21,037 bases of DNA from a virus, in IMG/VR virus record IMGVR_UViG_3300032070_000031, positions 1-21,037 of that record. One strand, written 5' to 3'. Under the pieces are notes generated by a model that searched no databases, was not told where the DNA came from, and was given only the letters and a program-made list of their open reading frames with translations. The translations under genes and the position numbers were made by a program. Of the stretch, positions 7,948 through 15,203 are shown one piece after another; the stretch's first letter is position 1; each line of letters begins with the position of its first letter.

Positions 7948-7967
7948 CTCTAGGGCTCGCCCTAGAG
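7948..7967. repeat. Perfect hairpin between protease and capsid genes
   Basis: CTCTAGGGC, two bases, then GCCCTAGAG: two 9-base arms, or a realistic 8-bp stem with a CGAG/CTCG tetraloop. It lies in the 112-bp gap between the protease stop and the capsid start, about 37 bases upstream of the capsid ATG. It could be an mRNA processing or stability element that uncouples the abundant capsid protein from the protease. It has no T-run after it on the minus strand, so it does not look like a terminator. Its loop contains one copy of the octamer AGGGCTCG. Confidence 0.6.
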
Positions 7968-8023
7968 AGTCGGAGGGTTGCTGTACCGTTTCATCAAGAA
8001 CTGAACAGACTGAAAAATCCGGA

Positions 8024-9205
8024 TTACTGCGATTTCTTCTCTACTGCTGCAATGAGTTCTTGGCTTACAATGCGAAATGCGTCACTCTTGTCAAGGCCTT
8101 CGCTGCGGAGTTCGTGAAAACGAGCCCAGAAACCTTCCTTCGTCAACAAACATTTGCACGGTTCTTTCTTAGGCTCTTGTTTAGGCTCTTCCTTCGGCTT
8201 CTTCAGTTGCTCGACTTCGCTTTTCAAAGCTTCATACTTGCCTTGAAGATCTTCCATCTTCTTCTCAACAGTCGCTTGGGTAAGGGTTTTCAGGGTCAGG
8301 GCTTGGCGATAACCTTCCAATTCCGCGTACAAAACATTCAGTTTAATGCGTAGCGCGTCTTGTTCAGCAGGCGTAAGTTTCGAGGGAGGCGGAGGCAGTT
8401 CTTTAGGGTAGAGTTGTTGTTCAAGGTCGAATATTACTTTCATTCTTGCTTCTATTTCTGCTATTATTTCGTCAGCCGTCATTTCAGTAAGACTCTTCGT
8501 TGATGAAGTAGGCGGTATTGGATCCTTATTCTCAGTCTTCTCTTCTTTTTCTTCCTTTTCCATTGTTACACCTTTGAAACTTTCAACCAGTCTCTCAACC
8601 GGCATAATACGAGTAAGAGGCACTCCTGGAAGCACATCTTTCGTCAGGTACGCTTTACCCGTGAAAACAAGGCCCTTGCACGCCCATCCTTCCGGCGTCA
8701 AGTCAGATCCGCGAAGACAATCCGCCTCGACACTTACCTGAAGGATCTCGCCCTTCTCCAGCATACTCAGGGCTTTACTTCCCTTCAAAACCCGGTCCAG
8801 ACACTCAACAGTGTCATCTTCGTAGTCAGCGTCGACAATCTGAACTTCCTGCAAAATCTCTGCTGTATGATTCAAATCAGTATGCTTGCCAATCAGAGTC
8901 CTGCAGGCGCGAATAAGCTCTTCACGCGTGTAGACGTTCCAGTTCATGCTTGTCAGGGGAAAGAGGGCTTCAACTTTGAAATATTTTGCCTGGTCATCTT
9001 CTTTGATGAATTGGATGTGCGGTTGAATCCAAGAAAACTTTTCACGAGTCTCTTGTGGATATTCGTAAGGCTTCGTGTCATCAAGGCCTAGTTTCTTCAG
9101 CCAGGCATAGTAGATCTGTTTGCCTTCGTCACATTCAGTCTCGCCTTTGCAGTACCGCCACATGAAAGCATCATATATTTTCTGAAAGTCCAGATGTCTC
9201 GGCAT
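8024..9205 (-). CDS. Prohead protease fused to scaffold domain
   Basis: 393 residues from an ATG. Residues 60-215 look like a capsid maturation protease: strand FKVEALFPLT, a helix (TREELIRACRTLIGKHTDLNH) carrying candidate catalytic His 108 or His 113, and the strand LQVSVEADC with candidate nucleophile Ser 158. After a charged linker (about 215-245) come coiled-coil helices (250-345), a Lys/Glu/Pro-rich stretch and a small C-terminal helical domain (about 350-393) that could bind the capsid shell. Such fusions cleave themselves and the capsid N-arm after assembly. The gene lies just upstream of the capsid gene. It is separated from the portal/MuF genes by the inserted endonuclease, so it probably needs the promoter at 9236-9265. 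Confidence 0.75.
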   Translation of the reverse strand: MPRHLDFQKIYDAFMWRYCKGETECDEGKQIYYAWLKKLGLDDTKPYEYPQETREKFSWIQPHIQFIKEDDQAKYFKVEALFPLTSMNWNVYTREELIRACRTLIGKHTDLNHTAEILQEVQIVDADYEDDTVECLDRVLKGSKALSMLEKGEILQVSVEADCLRGSDLTPEGWACKGLVFTGKAYLTKDVLPGVPLTRIMPVERLVESFKGVTMEKEEKEEKTENKDPIPPTSSTKSLTEMTADEIIAEIEARMKVIFDLEQQLYPKELPPPPSKLTPAEQDALRIKLNVLYAELEGYRQALTLKTLTQATVEKKMEDLQGKYEALKSEVEQLKKPKEEPKQEPKKEPCKCLLTKEGFWARFHELRSEGLDKSDAFRIVSQELIAAVEKKSQ

Positions 9206-9235
9206 TTAGATTCCAACCTCAAGCAGGATGAGCAA

Positions 9236-9265
9236 ACAACGACAATCTTTTAATATTGCCGTTGT
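9236..9265. promoter_or_regulatory. Divergent promoter/operator: inverted repeat around a TATA-like core
   Basis: ACAACGACAAT, 8 bases (CTTTTAAT), ATTGCCGTTGT: 11-base arms matching at 10 of 11 positions and enclosing an AT-rich core that reads TATA-like on both strands. It is about 13 bases upstream of the rightward endonuclease start and about 30 bases upstream of the leftward protease start, suitable for archaeal TATA-to-start spacing in both directions. It is probably a dimer-binding operator controlling both genes; the binding protein is unknown. Confidence 0.5.
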
Positions 9266-9276
9266 CTATTCATGAT

Positions 9277-9300
9277 ACGTGACAAGTTACGTGACAAGTC
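9277..9300. repeat. Perfect 12-bp tandem repeat at the start of the endonuclease gene
   Basis: TACGTGACAAGT occurs twice head to tail. The first copy contains the GTG taken as start codon and the second holds an alternative in-frame GTG at 9291. The repeat could be a binding site for autoregulation, or a duplication left by insertion of the gene. Confidence 0.7.
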
Positions 9301-9848
9301 ATACATTAAGGATCGATCTTCCGACAGCTGAAATTCTTCAGCTTTATCTAGCAGGCGTATCGGAAAATAATCTTGCGAAGCGATTCCAAACTTCACGCGG
9401 TGTTATCCGAAGACGCCTCCTCCGCGCAGGAATAGTCTGTCGTGGACGAAGTCAGGCTGAACTCCTCAAGTGGACTAAGATGAGCCAAGATGCTAGGGCT
9501 CGCCAAGTAGAAGCTGCTCATGAAGCAAAGCGCGGAACAAATGAACCAAGAGACAAACTTTGGAAAGTAAATCCCACTGAAAGCGAGACGTACTTTATCG
9601 GTTTAGTCAATAAGTATCAATGGCCTTTAGCATACTGTGGATCTGGTGGCGTCGTAATCAACGGTTGTAACCCAGATTTTATTCACAAGACCCAAAGGAA
9701 AGTTCTTGAAGTCTATACGGGAGCAAAGCATCTAGAGAAAGGCGAACAGTACGCTAAGGCAGGTTATGAATGTCTTTTCCTTAACATGAGGCAAGCGGAA
9801 CGATTCATAGTTGAGGAAATTCAACAATTCCTACAATCCGCCCCCTAA
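9279..9848 (+). CDS. Free-standing endonuclease: HTH plus Vsr-like nuclease domain (probable homing endonuclease)
   Basis: 189 residues on the plus strand, the only rightward gene within the late block. Residues 16-52 form a resolvase/Myb-like HTH (EILQLYLAGVSENNLAKRF, then SRGVIRRRLLRAGI). Residues 95-185 resemble the Vsr/EDxHD type of PD-(D/E)XK nuclease: acidic residues at 101 and 103, NPDF with Asp 133, KVLEVYTG with Glu 144, His 151, then the AGYECLFLN strand typical of the family. Such genes sit in phages as homing endonucleases. The gene breaks the operon between head genes and overlaps the 3' end of the MuF gene by 18 bases, tail to tail. The start may be the second GTG (9291). No intron or intein is apparent in the neighbours. 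Confidence 0.7.
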   Translation: MTSYVTSHTLRIDLPTAEILQLYLAGVSENNLAKRFQTSRGVIRRRLLRAGIVCRGRSQAELLKWTKMSQDARARQVEAAHEAKRGTNEPRDKLWKVNPTESETYFIGLVNKYQWPLAYCGSGGVVINGCNPDFIHKTQRKVLEVYTGAKHLEKGEQYAKAGYECLFLNMRQAERFIVEEIQQFLQSAP

Positions 9849-10019
9849 TAATATTAAGAGGCATCTACACGATGGATGCACGTTCGGATACCAAACCCAA
9901 TCGTTAGGACCCTTAAGCAAATACGGAAAGGTTCTCTCAGCATCTTCATCACTAATTATCTGCCTGTCATGTTTCAAACAAGCATCACAAGTCTGGTCAT
10001 CCGTTATTGTGACATACAT
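9831..10019 (-). CDS. Minimal MuF-type (SPP1 gp7-like) minor head protein
   Basis: 62 residues from the ATG at 10019, 16 bases after the portal stop. The frame stays open upstream inside the portal gene to 10124, but that part is out-of-phase portal sequence. The signature of the C-terminal MuF domain is complete: TDDQTCDAC (Cys 11, Cys 14), a short helix, WYPNVHPSCRC (His 48, Cys 51, Cys 53) and a hydrophobic end strand. In Mu gpF and SPP1 gp7 this metal-binding domain ends a protein of 200 or more residues with a helical N-terminal part, which is missing here. It lies directly after the portal, the usual place. The Shine-Dalgarno site is poor, so the start is uncertain; the end overlaps the endonuclease gene. 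Confidence 0.65.
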   Translation of the reverse strand: MYVTITDDQTCDACLKHDRQIISDEDAERTFPYLLKGPNDWVWYPNVHPSCRCLLILLGGGL

Positions 10020-10022
10020 GAA

Positions 10023-10040
10023 GCTGAGGTTGGACTCAGC
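10023..10040. repeat. Hairpin at the portal stop codon
   Basis: GCTGAG, six bases, CTCAGC: a perfect 6-bp stem spanning the portal TGA (10036-10038) and ending 4 bases before the chosen MuF ATG. On the mRNA it would hide the region just ahead of the MuF start, which lacks a good ribosome site, so reinitiation after portal translation is plausible. Confidence 0.5.
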
Positions 10041-11436
10041 CAACAGATCCAGAAGCAACGCCGTCTTTGTCAAGATCCTTAGCGAGTTTTTCATACAATT
10101 CCAACCGCTTCTTGCTTTCAACACTCAGGTTCGCAGCAGTTCCAGCAGGAACAAAACGAGCATCAATCACAGTGTTTTTCCCTGCATCTTCCGGATATCC
10201 AAGCCGCTGACGAGCCCAACCAGGACTCACAATCGCATGCTCAATCTCGCCCTGCAACATCTTACTCAAAGCTTCTTTGTCCTCGTTTTTGAGGGGTCTC
10301 CAAACAAGCTTCACGCGTTTCGAGGTCTCCACAAGAGAGAAAATCAGTTTCTCATGCATCCGTTTGATGGCTCGCTGATAATCTCTGACTTCAGCCTCAA
10401 GAATCCGCTCCTGATACTCAGCTGTAGCCATCGTACTTGTACCGCCAAACCCTAAAGCTGCCTCCGGCACCCCTAGTCCAGCAACAAGATTACGTGTGAA
10501 ATGATTCAACAACGGATCAATCGTCTGTCGACCGCCAACACTTGCACTCTGATAGACTTCCTCAATGCCCTCGATCGTCCCGTCGTTGAAGACATCTTCT
10601 CCAGGCTTCCGATTTATGATACCGTTCTTAATCCGGTCAAAAGTTGGTTTGTCGACAGGATTCGCTGCACTTCCAATATTGATGAGCAAAAGAGGATCTG
10701 CACGACGTCTAGCAATCCAAGGCAGCTTCTCCTCCATGAAAAGAAGGGACTTTACTGTTGGAAGTACCCGACGGAGACCACTAATGCCGAAGATTTCCCA
10801 GGGTCGAACCCTGAATTTCAGCGGTATCATCTCGTCTGACTTGATCGTTTCTTTCTTGCCGAACTCAGGCTCGTAAGTGTACTCGATTACTTTTTTTTGC
10901 TTGTCAAATTTCAAGCCGACTTTCATGGGGTTTAAGGGCTCAAGTGAGATTTCCTGGTCTTTGTGGACCCGCCAATACATTGTGCCAAAAATCAGAGCCG
11001 CAAAGGTTCCATCACGGAAAACCGTGTCAGCCTCAATATCTATGAGGAGTTGCTCAACAGTCTTCTTGCTCTTCTCGTCCTCGCATTCCAGATCGTAACC
11101 CATTTGCCAAATCATGAACTGCTTGATGTCAACTGCCCGGGCAACATAGGGAACATAGTCATAGGAATCTAGATAATCTGGAAAATCATTCAGATCATCC
11201 GGATATTTCGCACCACCAACTGTGCCGATACTGACCCTGGCAGCTGTCGCCGGATTAACTGAAGCCTCGATCAGTTTGGCTGCCTGAAGTCTCCCTCGGA
11301 TTCTCGTTTCGGAACTCTGCTGGGACTGCTCGGAACTTGCAATAAGAAAGGCTCCAGACACTTTACCCTCTACAGCAACGAGCCCCTGCAATTTAGGTTT
11401 TTCAGGATCCTTCTTTTTCCTGTGCAGCCAACCCAT
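10036..11436 (-). CDS. Portal protein
   Basis: 466 residues from the ATG at 11436, which shares its A with the terminase TGA (TGATG) and has GGAG ten bases upstream. It fits SPP1/HK97-type portals: a basic, variable N-terminus (1-90); the core with DYLDSYDYVPYVARAVD helices; wing strands (ISLEPLNPMKVGLKFD, VIEYTYEPEFG); the conserved stem region with the FGISGLRRVLPTVKSLLFMEEKL helix; and GLGVPEAALGFG, the loop pattern seen near the crown. The C-terminus carries a long helix and a charged tail. Portals form the 12-subunit ring through which DNA is packaged. Gene order terminase-portal-MuF is standard. Confidence 0.88.
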   Translation of the reverse strand: MGWLHRKKKDPEKPKLQGLVAVEGKVSGAFLIASSEQSQQSSETRIRGRLQAAKLIEASVNPATAARVSIGTVGGAKYPDDLNDFPDYLDSYDYVPYVARAVDIKQFMIWQMGYDLECEDEKSKKTVEQLLIDIEADTVFRDGTFAALIFGTMYWRVHKDQEISLEPLNPMKVGLKFDKQKKVIEYTYEPEFGKKETIKSDEMIPLKFRVRPWEIFGISGLRRVLPTVKSLLFMEEKLPWIARRRADPLLLINIGSAANPVDKPTFDRIKNGIINRKPGEDVFNDGTIEGIEEVYQSASVGGRQTIDPLLNHFTRNLVAGLGVPEAALGFGGTSTMATAEYQERILEAEVRDYQRAIKRMHEKLIFSLVETSKRVKLVWRPLKNEDKEALSKMLQGEIEHAIVSPGWARQRLGYPEDAGKNTVIDARFVPAGTAANLSVESKKRLELYEKLAKDLDKDGVASGSVG

Positions 11437-12851
11437 CAATTTTTATCTCCAACAGTTCCGAAATCAACAAGACCCAACGTCATCTTCGGCTGCTTAACCG
11501 CAGCATACACAGCTAGGCACGTGGCCCAGAATCTATCATCATGCGAACCTTCCGGGTGACTGAATGTATAGATTTCACTCCCAGGCGGCTGCTCCCATTG
11601 CACGACGTTGAAATCAGCCTGAACGTCCTGATCGAAAGGCAATTCAAAGCGCCTTCTAGCCTGCTCAAGAGAGAGCGACTTGTCGCTTTCCCGGACAGTC
11701 ATCATCAATTGCTTCAATGCCATAGCCATGCCATGTTTAAGAGGCTGCGTAAAATCGATGCCGACGATTCCAGGAAAGCCAGCTTTGTTAATTTCCTCAT
11801 CCATCCCCTTTGTGCCAGTGTGATCGTAATAGACAGCTCTAACCTGCTTCCACCGATCGCAGATTGACTTAATATATGCCATCTGCGTCACGTAAGGAGT
11901 ACCTAGACCAAACTTTTTGCAGTGAACTAGCCGGCTGAAATCAGATTCTTTCTGAAGAATCGCCATAGCACCAGGATCTCTATCTCGCCCAAGATCCCAC
12001 CCTATGAAGAACTCACCTTGAAGATTGTCTTCAAACTTTGCAAATTCCAGTTGCTCATTTTGACATCGAATTATCAAGCTGCTCGGCAGAAAAGAAGTCT
12101 CGTCGTCGACGAAACTGCTTTCCATCTCACGCTTCCAACGCCAAGGATCACCAGAATACTGCTCCCGCATTACCTCAACCTGGTACGGATCCAGAGGACC
12201 ATTGGGTTTCTGCACTTCCTTCCAAGTCAAAAAGTACCGGGGAGGATCCCGCTCGAAAATGTTGCCGCTGAAGATTCGGAAGCTCTTGTCATAGCACATC
12301 TTGTAGTAGATGCTGTCTTTGTTCCAGGGCGTGCTTGCCACGTTGATCTGAACAGTCTGCGTAAGCGTCATAGGCAAGAGCGCGCTAAGCCACAGATCCA
12401 CATCTTGACGAACAAAGTTCATTTCATCAATACTGATCTTTCTGGGGCCATGGCCGCGGATCGTGAAAGGCTCCGGCGTCTCAGCAAGAATTATGGTACC
12501 ATTATTGATACGAATTATAGTCTGAAGTTCGCATTCAATGTAAGCATCATAAATCTCCGGGTCCATCCGCGCAAGATGCTCATGAAAAGCTTGAAAATAA
12601 ATCTCTTTGATCTGCTGAAACTTCGGCATAGTCACAATGATCGTGCAGTTCGCATTATGCATACCGAAATACAGGTCATCGCCAGACATCGTCATCGTTT
12701 TACCGGCGCGCCTAGGCCACCGCACAACCTTCAGAGCAGCTGGATCCTGAAGAAACTCAGCTTGATACGAGAACGGTTTGATCTTCAGAATCTTTTCGAA
12801 AAACTCAACCTTATCCACCGGGAGCGGAGGAAGTTCGCGTTTCTTGGCCAT
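11436..12851 (-). CDS. Terminase large subunit (packaging ATPase and nuclease)
   Basis: 471 residues from the ATG at 12851, which follows a GGAAAGGGGG run; an ATG at 12896 would add 15 residues and overlap the small subunit further. The ATPase domain has Walker A RWPRRAGKT (44-52), Walker B ISIDEMN (139-145) with catalytic Glu, and coupling motif ASTPW (172-176). The RNase H-like nuclease has Asp 286 (GWDLGRD), Asp 343 (YYDHTG) and the Asp pair 438-439 (SHDDR). All key residues are intact, so both functions are probably active. It pumps DNA into the prohead through the portal and cuts the concatemer. It overlaps both neighbours slightly. Confidence 0.95.
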   Translation of the reverse strand: MAKKRELPPLPVDKVEFFEKILKIKPFSYQAEFLQDPAALKVVRWPRRAGKTMTMSGDDLYFGMHNANCTIIVTMPKFQQIKEIYFQAFHEHLARMDPEIYDAYIECELQTIIRINNGTIILAETPEPFTIRGHGPRKISIDEMNFVRQDVDLWLSALLPMTLTQTVQINVASTPWNKDSIYYKMCYDKSFRIFSGNIFERDPPRYFLTWKEVQKPNGPLDPYQVEVMREQYSGDPWRWKREMESSFVDDETSFLPSSLIIRCQNEQLEFAKFEDNLQGEFFIGWDLGRDRDPGAMAILQKESDFSRLVHCKKFGLGTPYVTQMAYIKSICDRWKQVRAVYYDHTGTKGMDEEINKAGFPGIVGIDFTQPLKHGMAMALKQLMMTVRESDKSLSLEQARRRFELPFDQDVQADFNVVQWEQPPGSEIYTFSHPEGSHDDRFWATCLAVYAAVKQPKMTLGLVDFGTVGDKN

Positions 12852-13215
12852 CCCCCTTTCCAGGTTGCGCAACAATGTTTTTTGCCGTTGCTTCATTCAC
12901 AAGCATCTCAAGCTTAGCAAGGTCCTTGTCAATCTGTCTCTCATCAATCCCCTGAGCAATTGTATTCATGACTTGCGCAGCGTAAGTGGCAATTCGAGCC
13001 CAGATCTGGCGCTGCTTCATCGTTATAGGCTCTCTTTTGCCATCAGCATATTGAAACTTGTACGTGCCCTTCGCAAACGCAGACGCCATATCAAACAAGT
13101 CCTCAAGGCCTCTGACAGCTTTATTGCGCAAACGTTGAGTATCAAGGTTAAACGTCCTGCGCAACTGGAAAAAACGACGGGCTACCTGCGTTTTACGAGA
13201 CGTTCTACCGCCCAA
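12811..13215 (-). CDS. Terminase small subunit (probable)
   Basis: 134 residues from a TTG start with GGGGGGAG six bases upstream. The protein is basic at the N-terminus (SRKTQVARRFFQLRRTF), then almost all helical, including ITMKQRQIWARIATYAAQVMNTIA, and ends in a Gly/Ser-rich tail that overlaps the large-subunit start by about 40 bases. Small subunits bind the packaging site and are poorly conserved in sequence; the call rests on size, helical character, basic N-terminus and position directly upstream of the large subunit. No classical HTH is evident by eye. Confidence 0.65.
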   Translation of the reverse strand: MGGRTSRKTQVARRFFQLRRTFNLDTQRLRNKAVRGLEDLFDMASAFAKGTYKFQYADGKREPITMKQRQIWARIATYAAQVMNTIAQGIDERQIDKDLAKLEMLVNEATAKNIVAQPGKGDGQETRTSSAPGG

Positions 13216-13238
13216 AACACACTCCCCCCGCCGAAAAA

Positions 13239-13487
13239 TTATCTTTGAAAACTGCCTTGACCACGAGAATCAACTAAAACCTCGCCTTTCATCACATCCG
13301 GCACGTCACTGACTTGAACAGGAATAGGTCCAGCCAACTTTGCGAGAATATCCTCCGGCGACAATTTACAAACAGTCTCCGCACGCAGAGGATCCTGGAA
13401 GCTATGTTGAAAGATCAAGCCTCGAATCTGCCGTCTCAGAATACTTTCAGCACTTCTTTTATGCCTCAAAAACCTTAGAACCTCCAC
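13239..13487 (-). CDS. Small uncharacterised protein, first gene of the head operon
   Basis: 82 residues from a GTG start, ending 23 bases before the terminase small subunit. The N-terminal half is basic and helical (FLRHKRSAESILRRQIRGLIF). The C-terminal half is Pro/Val-rich (GPIPVQVSDVPDV, then KGEVLVDSRGQG). No family is recognised. As the first gene after the AT-rich promoter-like gap it could be an HNH-free packaging accessory or a fragment of an older gene; the sequence does not decide. The ribosome site is weak. Confidence 0.5.
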   Translation of the reverse strand: MEVLRFLRHKRSAESILRRQIRGLIFQHSFQDPLRAETVCKLSPEDILAKLAGPIPVQVSDVPDVMKGEVLVDSRGQGSFQR

Positions 13488-13540
13488 TCACGCCACGTTA
13501 ACCAAGAAAGGACGCAGCGAAACAGAAACTGGCGACTGGA

Positions 13541-13582
13541 CCTGGTTAATTGATATAATGGGTAATTCGCCTTTTAAAAGCT
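13541..13582 (-). promoter_or_regulatory. Candidate late promoter for the head/tail operon
   Basis: The 95-bp gap between the winged-helix gene and the 82-residue gene holds two AT-rich elements on the minus strand: CTTTTAAAAG at 13571-13580 and TTATATC centred near 13553. Archaeal TATA boxes lie about 25 bases upstream of the start site, so the second would give a leader of about 40 bases before the GTG at 13487. CTTTTAAAAG is a perfect palindrome and could also bind a regulator. The rest of the gap shows nothing notable. Confidence 0.45.
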
Positions 13583-14083
13583 TTATGCAGTCGAATCAAC
13601 GTCAATTTGCGGCTTTTCACCGTTCCCCCATGTCTCAACTGCAAAATTCGTAAGAGCCCACTTGTGCCCTCGTTTCTCAAACAAGTCTTCACCAGTCTCA
13701 AGTCTCAACCGTTTATTCATCCGAAGGATCCTTCTGCTCACATGCCAATGATGAAGATGATATTCAGGCAGAGCCGCAGCGACGTCTTTCGGAAAGATGC
13801 CGCCTCGACCAACTTCGAAAACACGCTGCAGAATCTCAAGGTCCACTTGATCCACACAAGCAAATTTCTGTATCAAAGGCGTGTCAAAATGAAAGTAGCC
13901 GGCGCCCTTCAAACCGTTAAGGATTACACGTTGCATCTCTCGAAGTTCACGAATCTCTTTCTTGACGTCTTTCAGAATTTCCAGAGTATATTTGAGACGA
14001 CCGATTTTCTCCTCTTTTGTACGCCCTTTCCTATGATACTGCACAGGGCTCGGGCTAGAAGCTTGTTCGATCTGTTCACCCAT
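13583..14083 (-). CDS. Winged-helix DNA-binding protein (possible late-gene regulator)
   Basis: 166 residues from the ATG at 14083 with GGTGG five bases upstream. After a basic N-terminus there is a coiled coil (about residues 25-60: KIGRLKYTLEILKDVKKEIRE and on), then a winged helix-turn-helix (about 80-150) with DLEILQRVFEVGRGG, FPKDVAAAL, a recognition helix around HWHVSRRILRMNKRL and a wing ending in KWALTNF. The coiled coil suggests a dimer. It is the last gene before the structural operon and its promoter-like gap, so it may switch that operon on or off. This is inferred from position only. Confidence 0.65.
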   Translation of the reverse strand: MGEQIEQASSPSPVQYHRKGRTKEEKIGRLKYTLEILKDVKKEIRELREMQRVILNGLKGAGYFHFDTPLIQKFACVDQVDLEILQRVFEVGRGGIFPKDVAAALPEYHLHHWHVSRRILRMNKRLRLETGEDLFEKRGHKWALTNFAVETWGNGEKPQIDVDSTA

Positions 14084-14238
14084 GGAAACCACCAACATCA
14101 ACACATGCGAAAGTTAAGCCTGCTTGATCTACATCCATAGAGCTCGTATGGGCTCGTCTTGAAAACAATGGACTTTTCCCATGGCCCACATAGGGCTCGA
14201 AAAACCCGTTTGAACGGTCTTCAAGCGACATTATCGGA
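14084..14238. other. Intergenic region with octamer copies and short palindromes
   Basis: About 155 bp between two leftward DNA-binding protein genes. It holds AGGGCTCG at 14192-14199 and the related TGGGCTCG at 14149-14156, with further octamer copies just outside at 14045-14052 and 14280-14287. It also has a GCCC/GGGC inverted pair (14185-14197) and ATGG/CCAT arms around 14168-14182. No convincing TATA box is seen. A 20-codon frame starting at an ATG near 14138 and ending over the next gene's start is too short to support. Confidence 0.5.
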
Positions 14239-15168
14239 TTATCTGACATAGAAGTCTAGCCTCTTGTGATCCGGTCCTAAGGGCTCGTTTTGACGATTAG
14301 CTTCAAGACCTGCAATTTGTTTCAGAAACTCTAGAACCTGAGAACTACATTTCACCAAGTCCTCAGTTGCCCTTGTCAGACTGTCAACTTTCATCTCCAG
14401 ACGTCTCACCGAATCTGGTAACAAGTGACGAGCATGAGCACGTTCCTCACCACTATATTCCTCATGAGGTTCTCGCTCCGGCGGACTGTTATCAGTCGCC
14501 CCAACACCCTCAGTAATTATGGTACCACACTTCACGTCTTCCTTAGCCTCTTCACTGTAAAACCGATAAATCGGCTTATGCAACGGCACACCATCATCCG
14601 ACAACACCATACCAAACCTCTGCTCCAAAACCATCTTCACACGCTCCACAACACGACCAGCATCAACCTTCAACTCATCAACATCAAAACCCCGAAGCCT
14701 ACCAGGATGAATAATCACACTACGACTCGTCTTCACAACCCGCACACCACCAATACGAACACCCAACTTCAACCAATTCCTAGGACTCCCCAACTTCACC
14801 CAGTCAACACGAACCCTCTCCCCCTCCAAAACACCAAACTTGAAAGCATGATCCTCCAACACCACAGGCTCAACACAACACCCCTCACTCCTAGTGAGAC
14901 TCTTTGAACCGAAAGGTGTCAGCTGGTAAATCTTGACGACGTCGGCAACCTGAAGCCGTAGAGCTCCCATGTCCAGCAACTTGTTCTTCCAATAAGTCAC
15001 GTTACTCTTACAGCAACCGAGGACTCGCGCAGTTTCTGTTGCGGTGGATCCAGCACCAAGCTTCTTGAGGACCTGCAGCCCCAACCCTAAGAGTTCAAAG
15101 CGATTATTGAACTGTTGAACTCGACCATTACGAGAAAGCTGATCGCCGGGATGCCTTTTCGAAGCCAA
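14239..15168 (-). CDS. HTH protein with central beta-rich domain and C-terminal coiled coil
   Basis: 309 residues from a TTG at 15168 (AGGT seven bases upstream); a TTG at 15174 is nearly as good. Residues 20-90 form a winged-helix/HTH: LGLGLQVLKKLGAG, TATETARVLGCCKSNVTYWKNKLLDMGAL, then a wing with KIYQLTPFGSKSL. Residues 95-200 are Val/Gly/Arg-rich and beta-like (FKFGVLEGERVRVDWVKLG, VRIGGVRVVKTSRSVIIHPG). After a charged linker, residues 255-290 form a coiled coil (RRLEMKVDSLTRATEDLVK). It may be a replication initiator or a regulator; I do not recognise the family. The central domain is encoded by sequence with extreme G/T bias on the coding strand, unlike the two ends of the gene. Confidence 0.65.
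   Translation of the reverse strand: MASKRHPGDQLSRNGRVQQFNNRFELLGLGLQVLKKLGAGSTATETARVLGCCKSNVTYWKNKLLDMGALRLQVADVVKIYQLTPFGSKSLTRSEGCCVEPVVLEDHAFKFGVLEGERVRVDWVKLGSPRNWLKLGVRIGGVRVVKTSRSVIIHPGRLRGFDVDELKVDAGRVVERVKMVLEQRFGMVLSDDGVPLHKPIYRFYSEEAKEDVKCGTIITEGVGATDNSPPEREPHEEYSGEERAHARHLLPDSVRRLEMKVDSLTRATEDLVKCSSQVLEFLKQIAGLEANRQNEPLGPDHKRLDFYVR
14578..14890. other. Strand-asymmetric tract: about 8% G and about 40% C on the plus strand
   Basis: In 14581-14880 I count 25 G in 300 bases, with C at about 40%. The flanks return abruptly to mixed composition, before 14570 and after 14890. The tract encodes the middle of the HTH protein, so the coding strand is rich in G and T. The sharp edges argue for a segment brought in by recombination from a differently biased source, or for a local mutational process. 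Confidence 0.75.
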
Positions 15169-15203
15169 GAACAAAACCTAGATCAAGATCGTTCCGTGAG
15201 ACC

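Noticed and set aside
10020-10124. Upstream extension of the MuF gene into the portal gene
   Set aside because: The added residues lie in portal coding sequence read in another frame and contain none of the helical pattern expected of the MuF N-terminal part.
12018-12917. 299-codon open frame on the plus strand across the terminase gene
   Set aside because: It is antisense to a terminase with all catalytic motifs and has no recognisable domain; long antisense frames here follow from the codon bias of the real gene.
13571-13580. CTTTTAAAAG as a bacterial -10 element
   Set aside because: No matching -35 element at the right distance, and other promoters in the window fit the archaeal TATA pattern better.
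14084-14140. 20-codon frame (ATG near 14138) ending over the start of the winged-helix gene
   Set aside because: Too short, weak ribosome site and no way to tell it from chance; a leader peptide cannot be shown.
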